Origin: Gnetum montanum
Taxonomy: Eukaryota > Streptophyta > Gnetopsida > Gnetales > Gnetaceae
Reading direction: 5' to 3'
NCBI GenBank assembly: GCA_015680685.1
Contig: MNCI01018990.1
Coordinates: 320,029 to 384,028 of the forward strand
Length of the DNA stretch: 64,000 nucleotides
The position numbers were made by a program, and so were the translations under genes. The notes under the pieces are model-generated. The model made no database searches, had not been told where the DNA came from, and worked only from the letters and a program-made list of their open reading frames with translations. Positions 1 through 11,700 of the stretch are shown here, in pieces. Each line of letters begins with the position of its first letter. Within the stretch, counting starts at the first letter, position 1.

Positions 1-14
1 GTCAGACTGTGACT

Positions 15-46
15 ACGCACAACACGCTTGTTTGCGTGTTGTGCGT
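15..46. repeat. Perfect 13-bp inverted repeat
   Basis: Positions 15-27 (ACGCACAACACGC) and 34-46 are exact reverse complements separated by a 6-base T-rich loop, so either strand could form a hairpin. It lies at the edge of a CpG-rich repeat block. No poly-T tract follows and no gene is next to it, so I do not call it a terminator or an RNA gene. Confidence 0.85.
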
Positions 47-96
47 GTGAAGAGTAGGCACATGCTGAGCGTACTTTAGGCTGCATTCAGGCTGTA

Positions 97-531
97 TTAC
101 GCTCATTCGCGTTGCGTTCCGTGTACGAGCGTAATCTGGAGTGAAAGCCATAAGCTCAAAATTTTTTTACGCTCACTACGCGACTATGCGTAACAAAGCG
201 TGGATAGTGTGCAACTTACGCTCGCTACGCAACCCTGCGTAATGAATGCGTAAATAATGCGTGGTTTACGCTCGCTACGCAGCTGCGCGTGATGAAGCGT
301 AAACAATGTATAAGTTACGCTCACTACGCAGCTGCGCGTAATGAAGCGTATAAGCAATGTACAACTTGATAACATACGCCATGGTACGCACCGCCGCGTA
401 ACGAGCGTAAAGACAAGTTATCCATGTACTGCAAGAAAAAGTGCCAACCTGTTGTGCTTCTCTGAACTCTGCCTACGACTGTCTTGAAGCTTATTATGCT
501 CATTACGCTGCCGTGCGTAATAGAGCGTAAA
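97..531. repeat. CpG-rich palindromic minisatellite, period about 49-50 bp
   Basis: Units begin with TTACGCTC at 167, 216, 266, 315 and, degraded, at 365, giving spacings of 49, 50, 49 and 50. Related single units lie near 97 and 491. Each unit opens with TTACGCT, ends with a form of GCGTAA and has an inner ACGC...GCGT pair, so every unit is itself an imperfect palindrome. CpG is abundant here and scarce elsewhere in the window. Short open frames cross the block on the minus strand only because the repeat lacks stops, and I do not regard them as genes. The stretch 418-490 is unrelated filler between units. Confidence 0.8.
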
Positions 532-616
532 CCCATCCTTTGAACCAATCTGATGCACGTTTTTGCTGGAATTGCGAATCTTTGCCTGAGGCCGACTCGT
601 AATTTTCATGGTGTTT

Positions 617-1740
617 CAGTGCACAACCATAAAAATATTGATAGTAAAATACTATTAGCCTATAATCTTCAAGAATATCCACTATTTTGTCCAATCTTGT
701 GAACATTGTCAAAGAGATGGTGGGATGACTACTCAAATTGAGGGTCCTCAATAGTGGATTCAATCACTAGAGCCCTTTGACATATGGGGTATAGAGTTCA
801 TGGGTTCTATTACACCCATGTTTAACAAAAAGGCATATATCATCATAGCAATTGACTACTACACCAAATGGGTAGAAGCAACAACCATCATCAATTGTAC
901 ATTATCCACTGCTGCTAGATTTGGACAACAAAATTTTATCAATAGGTTTGGGGTGCCACATGCTCTAATTTCTAACAATGGAACTCACTTTACAAGTGCC
1001 ACCTTTTGAAAACTTATGCAATGCTTGACGATCGAACATAAATTAACAACATCGTATCACCCTCAAGCCAATAGTCAAGCAGAGGTAACTAACAAGGAGA
1101 TCACAAAGATCCTAATAAGGATCATAAGCAAATATAGGAGAAACTAGAGTGTAAAACTCAATGATGCTCTTTGGGCCTACCGCTCAACATGGAAACTCCC
1201 TATTGACTACTCTCCCTACAAGCTAGTGTATGGAAAACTTCCAATGCTCCTGATTTAATCCGAGCTCCATACACTCTCATAGCTTGTGATCTAAATATTA
1301 ACCTAAGTCTAGTACAAAAAGAAAGACTGATCAACCTCAAGATGCTAGATGAAAACTGATTAGTGGCCCCATCTTTAAATGAGGTACTTAAGACATTTAA
1401 CTAGCAATGTTATGACCTCAAAATACAGAAAGTGAAATTTCAACCAGGAGATAAGGTTCTCTACTGGAACCTCACACATGTACCCCAAAAGAAAAAGTTC
1501 TAAACATTGTGGGAGGAATCATATATGATTGATCAAATCTTTTCCTCTAGGGTCATGTTAATCTACAAACCTAAGGGCCCACATAGAAAGCAATTGGTCA
1601 ACACCCAACAAGTGAATCCTTTCCTAGAGCTAAGACAAGCTAGTGTAATGACCACCTTAATGGATGGACAACCATGCTCTATTTTTCGCATCTGTTCCCT
1701 TCTACATAGTCATGGGGGAGATGGTCATCCATGCTAACCA
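617..1740 (+). pseudogene. Integrase remnant of element A
   Basis: Integrase would insert the retrotransposon cDNA. The sequence shows the end of the zinc-binding domain (SCEHCQRDGG near 700) and the core from about 780. The catalytic triad is damaged. The first Asp of WGIDFMG is Glu (794-796), the second Asp of SDNGTHF is Asn (974-976), and the Glu of QAEVTN remains (1082-1084). The 108-nt spacing between the last two codons fits the D,D35E layout. Several stops interrupt the frame. The tail to 1,740 matches the post-integrase region of elements G, H and I. It is a dead copy. Confidence 0.9.
1707..1719 (+). promoter_or_regulatory. PPT-like motif, copy 1 of element A
   Basis: TAGTCATGGGGGA lies at the end of pol. 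It closely matches the polypurine tract found immediately before the 3' LTRs of G, H and I. A second copy lies at 4,361. Confidence 0.5.
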
Positions 1741-1744
1741 TTCA

Positions 1745-1985
1745 CATGGCTCCTCAATTTTTACTTTTTTTTTTACACATTTTTGATTTATACTTTGTTG
1801 ATTTTTACCTTTTTCTTTGGTTTTTCATTCTATTGGTTTTCTTAATTTTTTCTTACAACATTATTAGTATGTTTTACCTTTCTTGATTATTTTATACTTT
1901 CTTATATTCTACATTTTACTTTATTTTTTGCATGTGACATTTCATTATTTTTGCTAATAAAAGTGATTTATTATTACAGGATGTA
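1745..1985 (+). repeat. T-rich spacer after pol (element A)
   Basis: T runs alternate with TTTACACATT-type words directly downstream of the integrase end. Equivalent blocks stand at the same place in G (35,615-35,775), I (56,455-56,560), H (47,600-47,760) and, on the minus strand, D (22,440-22,610). I see no ORF. The conserved position suggests a structural or RNA-processing role, which is inference. Confidence 0.6.
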
Positions 1986-2330
1986 GTGCCATTGTTGTTG
2001 TTTACTAATGATGATTTATGCCTAATGTTGTGATTGTCAATGTTTGGTTTCTATTTTTGAATTCTGATGTTTGATAACTATGACATGGTTTATTTTTCAT
2101 GAAATAGGTAGTGAGTCCATGACATCCACCCATCCAAAAACTCTATTGTTTTCCTTGTTTTGGAAGTTTGACGTCCCTTTCATTAAATAAAATTTTAATA
2201 AATTAGTGACCTTGGTAGTTTTTGGAATTGGGAAGGATTCAATAGTTTGTACAGTGTGTGACTTTAAGGGGACTTAGTACTCTTTGTACTCTTCTACTTA
2301 CTTAGGTGCTTGAGTGTTTTCATATACTAT

Positions 2331-3203
2331 TGATGAGCAACGTGGTACCCCTATGTCCAACTATACGAATTACTAAGGCGTTCACGTGTGATCTGATCGA
2401 ATTTCATGGACCTATAGTTCTTCAGTGCACTAGTTTCTCTAGGAAGTGAGATGGATGTTGTGAACATTCATCATCTTCCCAACTACACTTGTGAAGCTTA
2501 AGGATATGATTTAAGTTTAATTGAGGCACATGATTTTTATCATTTTATGTTTTGTAAGTTTAATTACCTACAATAATAATGAAAGGTAGAGTAATTTAGG
2601 ATCTAATTTATCTACTTCTTAGCTAGCCTAACACAAGTACCTATCCCACTTTCTTGAACACATATAGCCCTACCAGGTTATCAAATGTTAAGCATTTTTA
2701 GGTTACTAAGTGCTATATGTATGCCTAAGGTGGTCGTGCTTGTGTTCATTAACAACTAAAAATTAATTACTTAATTAAAGTGTATTAAAGCAAAGTGCAT
2801 GAAAATATAGTGCATGAATATTAAATGCATCAAGGAAACATTAATCTATTCTCAGTGCTACAAGGATGATCAAAATGATTTATTTTTATTTCCATCACAC
2901 TGTTGTGCTCAGGTACATTAGTGTTCGAACAAAGATCTGTACACACTAAAACTCCTACTGTGGGCATTAAGAAAATATTCTAACTCTGGAGAAAACAAGC
3001 TACAAGAGCTTCGCTACTCTATGTAAAAAGAAAAAAGAAAAAAAGAACTATGAAAAACTCAACTAAGAACTTATGAAAATCATGAGCTTAAGTGCTATAT
3101 TGATAGGCTGACATATACCCTATGATATCGGATATCCAATAGCACATCATGGGATATGATATTAGGTATCCAATATCAAATTGTATTAGAACATGACTCA
3201 TCA
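2331..3203 (-). mobile_element. Element B: solo LTR in the 3' region of A
   Basis: Read on the minus strand, this 873-bp block starts TGATGAGTCATG and ends with the family hallmark ...GGGGTACC...CTCATCA, as do the LTRs of G and I. It also carries GATATC-type palindromes near its start (plus 3,120-3,180). It is flanked by ACTAT (2,326-2,330) and ACTAC (3,204-3,208), a 4/5 match expected of a 5-bp target duplication. The flanks rejoin collinearly with the uninterrupted 3' region of D. This is a clean insertion later reduced to one LTR by recombination. Confidence 0.85.
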
Positions 3204-4195
3204 ACTACTTACCATTCCATGTCAACTACTAGAGGAAGTTAAATAAAATCTTTTCATGATGTGGTTCTCATTTGAAAAAAAAATGATATGATGAAAATTT
3301 AAAGCACCTCCCTTAGACAAAGAAATGGGCTACAAGCACTAGTTATGGGACTAGAAATACATATTATAGATGCATGAAGTTCCCATCTAACTAAAGCCCT
3401 CTCTCACTTCCTACTTTTCTTTTATTCTCTTTATGGAATGGTGGTTGTCTTGTGGGGGCACTCTTATGTCTGGAGGGGGTGGATTGGTCTTGGAGTGGTG
3501 ATGCAAAGTCACTGGAAGAGGCTGGTTTTGGTATGGACTAAGGATGGATCTTCTTAGGTCATTTTAAACATAAATTTCATAAGGGACTTCTTATGACCTC
3601 AATTTGGGATTCCAGCTTACCTTCTCAATCATCCATCTATGTTGCCATAATTCACCTCACTACCAAGTTCTATGTTATGCTCAATGTCTTTGTTTGATGT
3701 GCTGGAATTCTTGGATAGATTCTTTCTAGTTGGTTATTAACTTTTCATGATCATTAATCAACTGTGGGGCCCACAAACTCCTTAATTGAGGTTATGTAAG
3801 GGCAAAAAGGGCATGTGCCTGCTATGGGGAGGGCCTACTTACATATCTCTTGGTTTGGGTAGTTAAGTCCCTTACCTTAGACATTGTTATAATCCTATCT
3901 TTTGCATATTTCATTGTGTATCCCACTCAGTGCTCCTTAAACTTTCATTAAATTCATTCTTCAAATCATTTTCTTAATTTTTTATATTTTTAGAGATTCA
4001 ACACAATTTTCATGACTTTTTGGGCTTCCATTTGATCCCAATTTCACTCACAAACTCTTTGTATTTTGGAAGTTTGACTAAAATCAACAAACGTTAATGG
4101 TGGTCAACAACCACATCGACTAGGCCTAGTCAACATAGCCATCCCCATCAACTGGGCATCATCGACTGGGCCCAATCAATGCATGCCAAAAGTCT
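3204..4195 (+). other. 3' noncoding region of element A
   Basis: This is non-coding sequence conserved between copies. The block 3,300-3,420 (purine-rich, then CTACAAGCACT...TTATGGGACTAG and CTAACTAAAGCCCT) recurs in G (36,260-36,350), I (57,090-57,190), H (48,115-48,240) and, inverted, D (about 21,830-21,930). I see no supported protein here. Confidence 0.6.
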
Positions 4196-4205
4196 TATAA
4201 ATACC
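4080..4205 (+). promoter_or_regulatory. U3-like internal promoter ahead of ORF2 (element A)
   Basis: Repeated words such as CATCGACTAGGCC and ATCGACTGGGCC precede TATAAATACC at 4,196-4,205. The arrangement mirrors the U3 of element D's LTR and the internal stretch 48,850-48,926 of H. It lies about 450 bases before ORF2 and far from any LTR. A separate ORF2 promoter is inference from this resemblance. Confidence 0.5.
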
Positions 4206-4350
4206 ACCTAGAGATTTGACATTTTTACCATTTGCTTCATAACATGAGGGGAGTTTTTACCATTTTTTAGAGCCCAAAACCTTCTAAAGTCCATAACTCT
4301 CCAACCATTTGTCCAAATCACTTTGTTTTTTGATCCTGCAACTATTGAAG

Positions 4351-4655
4351 GTAAGCTCTTAATCATGGGGGTTGTAAACCTTATAGTTTTTGATGAATTT
4401 TTTTTGAAAATTTTTGTAACTCCCTCAGAGGATTAATGAATACAACGATATGAAACCATGAATTTTTGAGAGTTAACCCTTCTAACACCCATTGGAATGA
4501 CTCATTAACATTAAAACACATATAAAATAATGATTAAAATTGATTAAATCAGCCATAATCAAAACTTCATCAAGTGTAACTATCCCAAGAAGATAAGGTA
4601 TCCCAATTTTTTTACGTTATACAATAATTGCTAACCAATGGTCATGTTGTTATTA
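4351..4655 (+). other. Probable leader intron of ORF2, acceptor decayed (element A)
   Basis: TTGAAG|GTAAGCTC at 4,351 is close to a consensus plant 5' splice site. It aligns with donors in H (49,072), G (36,946) and I (57,783). In H the acceptor directly precedes the ORF2 start. Here the matching acceptor seems mutated, so the 3' border is approximate. Confidence 0.45.
4361..4371 (+). promoter_or_regulatory. PPT-like motif, copy 2 of element A
   Basis: AATCATGGGGG lies 10 bases after the putative splice donor, in a block conserved in G, H and I. Confidence 0.45.
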
Positions 4656-7205
4656 TAAATGGTGCTATGATTGAAATGATTGCAAAAGGGAGGACCCTCT
4701 CAACCAAGGGAGAAATGACCCAAAATTGGAAGAGACCAACAAGAACAAGCCTAGGAGTAGGTAGAGGAAACCCATGCAATGGGACCTCTTCGAGAGAAGC
4801 CTAAAGTGGAATTTGTTCGACAGATTTCTGGAGAAGAAGTTGCAATAGAACAATTGTAGTGTGGGGAAGCTCCAGGACCCATACTGAGGCTTGAAGTCAT
4901 ACTAACATAATCCATCCTTGACACCATTAGGCCCTGTGAAATCCAATGCTTAGTTCTCCAAGAACTAAACTTCAAACCATTTTTAGAGCATGCTCTAGTA
5001 GAGGTGAAAACACAATTGCAATCCTCACCCATGTGGCCAAACATCACTTCTAATGGGAAGGGGGACATGGAAGAGATGTACCTCTTTTGGAATAATAGAA
5101 GGATAGGTTCCACAGTGAAGATTAAGGACATTCAAGTGTCCTACTTAGCTGAAGTTATCATGCAAGTTCTTAGGTTGCTTGATTCTAGGACATAATTGGC
5201 AGAGCTATCTATGCAAGTTGACCCTGAGGCTAAAAAGGAGTCAACCCAATGGTGTTATGGGGTTGACCATAAGGAATTTAGCATGCTTACATTGGAAAAA
5301 TGAGTATACTTCAAGATAGTGGCCTATCGCCTTAATCCAATAGTGAGTTCCAGCAAGGTGACTACCTTTTTTGCCCAAGCATGTAGTGCTCTAAGTGGAA
5401 GATTTCTACTGAACCTTCCATAATTGATCTATTTAAAGATTGAGAAGCATTTTAAAGAAAATGAAAATGGGAGAAAAACCTTGCCTTTTCCATGTCTCAT
5501 TCAGAAATTTTGCAAAAGGTTAGGGATCATCCACTATGCAAATGACATGATTAGGCATTCTCCTATAGCCTCGTGGTTTGAAATGATGAAGGAAAAAACA
5601 CCTACCATATCTAAAGAAGTCGAGCAGTAGCTACCACCTCCACCACCTACTCAAGAAACAATGCTAAAGACCCACACAACCATTGAGCACTTACACAAAA
5701 TCCAAAAATAGCTATTGCATACGTAGGAGTAGCATGCAAGAACAAGTGGTGGAGACCCATCTATATATTGACTTGTGATGAGTCACCTTAATGATGTGGT
5801 TTAGACAATTAGCAAGATGAAAAAATGTGGATCAATATTCTTTACCCAACGAATGACATTGCCCACGAGATCGGATGCCAATTCCCAAGAGGTGATGGTG
5901 TCTCTATCTCAACACCATTTATTCTCAAAAATCTTTGTTAATGCTACCTCCTTTTTAGTGCACTTAGAGGAGGACAAGGTGGTGATTGTATTAGTGATGG
6001 AACACCAAGGGAAAGAGACTACTGCTGAAGTAGTTACTGACCAAATCACTAAAGTGCTTAACACACCTGTGATGTCTATACTAGATGTATCTACACTTCA
6101 AGATGTGTAGATGTCTATAGGCACAATCAGTGAAAGATTGAGTGTAGCTTAGCACGAAGAGTTGCTGTATCAATAGGTGGGGACCAAACAACTGATCCCA
6201 AATATCTTCAATTTTCTAAACAACATTATTGCAACCCATTCAGAGTTGCTAGAAGCAAAGGCAAGTGCATCATCCTAGAAGGGAAACTTGAAATGACTCA
6301 AGCACAAAACTGATGCTTGGCTACAAAAAGTACTAAATTGTGTGCCCGTTTTGCTGATCCCACACTCCTCAACCTAGAAATAACCAAAGATGAAGCTTTT
6401 CAATAGCTTCAAGGATGATTAAAACAAGTTGAGGAGGAAATGGTGATGGCCATCTTCAACTAGTTGGTAGTAGAAGTAAAAACCTACTCGATTTAGAAGG
6501 ACTTGGTTCAGATGCATTATGAAAATGAATCACTAACCATAGAAAATCACTATCTACGTAATGCTGATGCACAAAAATAAAAGATGTAGGAATTCATTCA
6601 TCAATAGTAGGAGCATCTTGTTAGGATCAACCAGAAAGTCTAAGCCTTACACCAGAAATCTACCATTGAGATCATTGCTTGGAAAAACAAGGCTCTTAAA
6701 TTTGAAAGAGTGAAGAATCACTATAGAGACTAGGTGAGCCTGCAAAAGGAAGTGAATAAAAAGCATATTCAAATGGCTAAGGTAAAATTAAATGAGGCCC
6801 TCCAACAACTCTAGTAAGGAAGAGAGGTGTGGCAACCCATCATTGATGGAGTAGATGCCTATAATAGAGAAAAGATCTACCTGAAGGAGTTGCAAATTGA
6901 AGAAATGATAGAGTATATGGAATTGGCCAATCTTTGCTATGCAAACCTAGTGATGCTGATTACCAGACAATTGTGGTGATAACTTGAAAAGTAGGTGGCC
7001 AGCTCATACTTGCTATACAAGGTAGAGTTCAAGCACCATAAAGACACCAAACAAAATCTTGAGATGGTAAATGTTGAACTTGAAGTTCTTAAGGCATGGT
7101 TCATGAATCAATGATCAACTACCAAGGACTTGGCCAAGAGAATGAATGATTACCAAGAGTTGAAAGATGCAGTTAGAGCATTCGATGATTGTTTGCGCTT
7201 GGCTG
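4655..7205 (+). pseudogene. ORF2 remnant: coiled-coil-rich extra protein of element A
   Basis: This is a long frame with many stops that aligns throughout with ORF2 of H (49,374 onward). A conserved N-terminal third contains YFKIVAYRLNPIV near 5,310 and GRKTLPFPCLIQ near 5,475. It is followed by a long Glu/Lys/Gln/Leu-rich region (about 6,100-7,200) with heptad-like spacing that I read as coiled coil, including EEMIEYMELANLCYANL near 6,900. No protease, RT or integrase motifs occur. Its position after pol matches the env-like ORF of Athila elements, but I see no clear signal peptide or membrane anchor, so I do not call it env. Function is unknown. The frame stops at the junction with C. Confidence 0.7.
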
Positions 7206-7229
7206 TTGCTTACGTAGGTTAGTAGTATG

Positions 7230-8330
7230 CCATCATAGGATCTATGAGACAATGTGATATTACCTATGATGATGTACTACCATGAATGTTTGTGCACTAC
7301 ATCTTTTAGAGTGGTAGTTAAGTGTTGCAGTGGTTCACCTTGTAGAAGGTACACCTTAATGTTTTCGTAGCATTCTCCTACGTAGGTTGTGCTAACTATG
7401 GCTATGGATGCAATGTTAGTGATTTGCATGATAGGCATAGTACAATACACCATCAAGGTGGGAAATGCATGAAGGATGTCACATGTGATGCTTAGGGCTA
7501 GTGCTACTAATGCATTGGTGATGGCATTCTTGTTTTAGGGAATGTATTGGACATTTTCTGTTGCAAACTACCCAAGTAAGTGCTTCACCAAGTCATAGTA
7601 AGGTTGTAAATGTTAAGCCTTGTAGGTGTAAACATCTGTTACCTAGCTAACCACTAATTGTGAGTTGCCTTAGATTACTATGCATTGAATGCCTAGGTCA
7701 TGTGCTACAAGGATATCCCTTAGGAGATCTTCATACTTCGCCATGTTGTTGGTGCAAGGGAATGCAAAACAGTAAGTGAAGGGTTGGATCTCCTTAGAGG
7801 GAAATGTAATAATGGTAGTAATGCTACCCCCTTAAAAGATTAAAGCATTGTCAAAATGTAGGAGTGCCTCATAGTTGTTGGCCACTTGACTAATGCTACT
7901 AATGTGCTCATCTAGGAATTTTGGATCTATAGTTACTTGATCATTAATTGGTAAAATGATAAGTTGTGCAACTATAGCTTGACCTTTTGTTGAGGCTTGT
8001 GCAACATGATGTAGGTCAAACTCCATGGTTATTACTTTTCATTTTGCAATACAAATACTCTTGTAGATATTCATTATGATTGCTCAAAGTACATTATTCT
8101 TGCAAATGATATTGAATTTAATGTAGAAAAGGTAATGCACCCACTTCTTCAATGAGAAGACTAAGGCAAGACAATGCTTTTCCACATCATTGTATTTTTC
8201 TTTGTGGGCTACTAATGCATGGATTAATTAGTAATTTAGGACCTTTGTGCCATCATTTCAGTTTTGGTAAAGCAGAGACGCGATGGATGTGTTAGAAGTG
8301 GCAAGGTAGATGTAAAATGGTTTATCTCCT
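7230..8330 (-). pseudogene. RNase H and second RNase H-like domain of element C
   Basis: The first domain (about 8,330-8,050) shows YLYLATSNT and EKHCLALVFSLKKWVHYL, the pattern of the RNase H that follows Ty3/gypsy RT. The second (about 8,026-7,600) contains MEFDLHHVAQASTKGQAI, then NNMAKYEDLLRDILVAHDLG and QCIVIQGNSQLVV, matching the extra archaeal-type RNase H known in Tat elements. RNase H removes RNA from the RNA:DNA hybrid during reverse transcription. Stops interrupt both domains. The frame dissolves before integrase at the border with A. Confidence 0.85.
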
Positions 8331-8419
8331 TGCAGAGGGTGAATTGTAGGAAGTTGTGCTAGCTCTTACTTAAGATTATTAAACACATATTGGCATTGAG
8401 CTATCCACTCAAAGTGGAC

Positions 8420-9110
8420 TCCTTTCTTGAGAAAATGTTGCATTGGCTATAACTTATTGGTTAACCACACAATAAACCTATGTATAAACTACAATGCACC
8501 TTACAACCCTTGTAGCTCCCTAAGGTTGGTTGAAGGTGCTAAATTGGTGATGGCCTTAACCTTGTTGAGGTTTACGCATATTCCTACTTCAGATACTACA
8601 AAGCTAAGCATCTAGCTTGTTTTGACTCTAAAAACACATTTCTTGGGATTCAACCTAAGATCATGTTTTAAGAAATGTTTAAGCACTATGTCCAGATCAT
8701 TTGCATGGTCATGAGCCACTTTGGACTTAATTGGTATGTCATCAATGTAGTCATTAAGCAAGCTTAGCATGTAATCGCTATAGATGTACATTGTCGCTCA
8801 TTAATATGTTGCTCCTACGTTCTTGAGTCTAAAGGGAATCATGGTATAACAAAACATACCCCAGGGGGTCATGAAGGTTATGTTGAGTTGGTGCTTAGGG
8901 TTGATCCTAATTTGGTTGTAGCTCAAGAACCCATCCATGAAGGATAACAAGGCATAACTAGCTATGGTATCGATCAATTAATCAATACTAGGCAAAGGGA
9001 AGTCATCTTTAATGGTTGCCTTATTTAGGTCTTAGAAGTTTATGTAAATGCATATATTTCCATTTTTCTTGGACACAACTATGATGTTGGAGACCTAGTC
9101 TGTGTAGTCA
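8420..9110 (-). pseudogene. Reverse transcriptase remnant of element C
   Basis: Successive RT blocks can be read: IIVVSKKNGNICIYINF (about 9,070), the fingers/palm stretch ending FMDGFLSYNQI (about 8,940), TPWGMFCYTMIPFRLKN (about 8,860) and the catalytic box YIDD at 8,749-8,738, where Tat RTs usually have Y/F-V-D-D. Downstream LNPKKCVFRV (about 8,660) is the usual post-catalytic motif. The active-site aspartates survive, but several stops make this a pseudogene. Confidence 0.9.
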
Positions 9111-9613
9111 ACAACCCCAATGAAACTGGCTTTGTAAAGCTTGGTGATTTCATCATGGACTACCAACGCCACTTTAGGTCAAACTTTGCATGTTTTTTAT
9201 TTTATTGGCTTGATGCAGGGATCTAGGATGATATTGTGCTAGACTAGTTGAGGGTCTAAGCTTAGCATGTCCTCATATGACTATGCAAATTCCTTGATGT
9301 TATCATTTAGCACCTTGGCAATGTCTTGGGCATGTTGGGGATCTAGCAAGGAGATTAGTTTTACTATTTTCACCTTACCATTGGGGGTAGCCATAGGGAT
9401 CTCAATAAGGGGATCTTCTATGATGTCCCTTGCCTCTAAATCAAGAGCCTTAACTAGATGGTTGTGCCAATCTAGTGGTGTCTCTATAGATGCTATGCAT
9501 TCAACATAGGTTGTAGGCTCAAGGTCTAGGCATTGTGGGTCAATACATCGCTGGATGTCGCCATGAGGCCCAATGAGGACCAGAGGTGAGAGAAGCTACT
9601 CAGGCATGACCAT
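9111..9613 (-). pseudogene. Protease-RT linker of element C
   Basis: Minus-strand coding sequence precedes RT: LVLIGPHGDIQRCID near 9,570, then an acidic stretch with RDIIEDPLIEIPMATPNGKV. It continues into RT and has few stops. The corresponding upstream part resumes beyond the 9,625-16,147 insertion. Confidence 0.65.
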
Positions 9614-9624
9614 GTTGTTTCCTA

Positions 9625-11700
9625 CAAAAAAAACTAGCAAAATGTGAAGTGGCACCTATCTAAGCCAAAAAAATATGAACAAATGAAGGACAAACAATGT
9701 AAAGAAAATTTGCCTAGGTATGTAATAGAGGCTATAAAGAAGGTAGGCATGTGTGTGCTAGTTTTAGGCCTTCGCAAGCTGTGTGTTCTAGTTTCCAGAC
9801 TTAGTAGACTATGTGTGCTAGTTTTATGTCTTAGTTGACCATGTATGCATTAGATGTGCCATTCTAGAGAAGGCCAATAATGCTTGGAAAGTGAAATTGG
9901 CTCAGGCGTTCACTAGGCAATGAAAAGTTGGAAATTTTGGCTAAATTATTCATGGGGCGACGAAAAGTTGCAAATTTTGACTAAGTGTGGATGAGTACAC
10001 TCTCACCAAAATTTGAACATTTTGGCTAAGTATGGAGTGCAGTCCTAGGTAGGTGGGTCATTAAATCATCTTGGGAGGGTATAAAGGCATGTTTTATCAT
10101 GGGTAAGTTATCATTTTCAAACTTGCAAAATGTAAAATCTAGAGTGTAGTCTTGCCATTGTTGTTGTTTCATGTTGCCAAAGCGTAGTTAGAGCCATGAT
10201 GTGCCAAAGTGGATTCTTTCACCTAGGATTGGCAAACATTGATGAGGGGGAATGTACAATGGGCTGCTTGTCATAGGCACGTGTGGAAGAGAGGAGGCTA
10301 TTGATGTCCACTAGGTACTCCAACTATGCTCTTTTCTTTTATCATTTTTGTTGTTGTTTGTTTTATACACTGAGGGTTTGGTATGTATAATTTGTTGGTG
10401 TCCTACCATGGTAAGGGTAGCTGCCAACATGGGGCCATTTTGGCCACCATGGCTGGGAGAGCATGCATGGTGGAAAGGGTTTTATGTGATGGGGTTTTTA
10501 TGGTGGCCAAGGAGGAAAGTTGTAGGTTTTTTTTCATGTCATGGCAGTGATGGGGAATGGCTATCATTGCCTAGTGCAGTGTGGTCCTAGGAGTGTTGCA
10601 CATAAGGCCACATGGTTGGGAAGGGTTTGCTTGCTACAAGGTTTGCTAGGGCACGCAGGGGGGTTTCTGCAAAATTTTTTGTATTTTTTCCATGGTGTGA
10701 GAGAAGTAAGAATTAGGGTTTGGTGGTGGCTAGAGGTAGTAAGTTGAGGGATAGAAGGTGCAATGAGGGTTCTAAAATTTCTTTTTTATGTTTGCAAAAA
10801 AATCATGGACAAGTGTTAGGAGCATTGGGGCCATAGGAGCTATGGGGTGAACACCCCCATAGCATGACAAGGGCTACGGGGGCAATTGTGCCTCACAACA
10901 TGGTTGCATGGCCATAAGGGGTAGTGAGGGTGTTGAGCGTTAGAGAGTGTTTTCTATCTCTTATTTTTGGAAAAAAATTTGCAAGCATCTAGGTAGCGAC
11001 GATGAAAGAGGACAAGGCTTTGTGAGCATGAAAAGTGCAAAGGTGTGACATTGCCAGAAGGCTACACATGGCAAGATGTGGGTGTGGTGCGTGGTGGTGC
11101 AGTAGGTGAAAGCATGAGGTGCACATGGTGTGATAGGCATGGTGAGTAAAGAGGGCATAGTGGTCATGGCGCTCGGTCCTACAGTAGGGCACGTTATGTA
11201 GAGAGTGTTGGGGCATTAGCCAAAACTTTGTTCCCTATAGGCTGTAGCTAGGACTACACTCCCTATCTTAGTGATGCCAAGTGTTTGGCAAAATGGTGTC
11301 CACCTAAAGCTAGTTCTTTAGGACTATGCTCTATAGCCATAGTGCTAATAGTTAGAAAAATTTTGCCTCGTTCCCAACGTACACTCTCTATAGAGGTAGC
11401 TTAGAGTTAGAATTTTTCCAAAAATTTTGGACTACATTATCTAGAGTTAGAAAAAATTTGCAAAAAATTTTGTAAATCACACATAATGCTAAACTTATGA
11501 AATGTAAAAATGCTAATCATGTAAACTACAACGATGCTAAACTTGCGAAAACATGTTGATGCTAAACTTATAAAAACTATGGAATAGAATGCTAATCCTA
11601 TGCAAATGTGTTCTACCCTAGTGGGTACCAAGCATATCAAATAAGTTGGTTGACATCCTATACTCGTGAGGCCCCAGAGGACGTTGCCAAAAATAAATCT
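9625..11700. other. Left noncoding part of the insertion
   Basis: No convincing gene is visible. GTGTGTGCTAGTTTTAGGCC-like words recur at about 9,750-9,840, resembling the repeats at 15,708-15,847. AAAAGTTG-AAATTTTG-type words recur at 9,900-10,020. GGGTATAAAGG near 10,078 could be a TATA box on the plus strand. Actacactc/agaaaaattttg words at 11,230-11,470 resemble those in the promoter zone of C (20,860-21,659). The short open frames at 10,348-10,747 look accidental. Confidence 0.4.

Larger units (their letters stand above)
617..7205 (+). mobile_element. Element A: 5'-truncated Athila-like Ty3/gypsy retrotransposon
   Basis: This copy starts inside the integrase zinc-binding region, next to the minisatellite. 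It runs through the integrase core, a long 3' noncoding region and a second, coiled-coil-rich ORF that stops at about 7,205, where minus-strand element C begins. Blocks align in order with element H (46,500-51,930). LTRs, gag, protease, RT and RNase H are absent. A solo LTR (2,331-3,203) sits in its 3' region. What is seen is collinearity with H; the Athila-like label follows from the primer-binding sites and layout of the related complete copies. Confidence 0.85.

Noticed and set aside
184-763. Several minus-strand open frames of 63-86 codons over the minisatellite and the integrase start
   Set aside because: They follow the repeat period or run antisense to integrase, have no motif and differ between repeat frames; chance openness of a repeat.
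10348-10747. Two overlapping plus-strand frames rich in Trp and Gly
   Set aside because: No homologous copy, motif or splice context; composition follows the local G-rich DNA.
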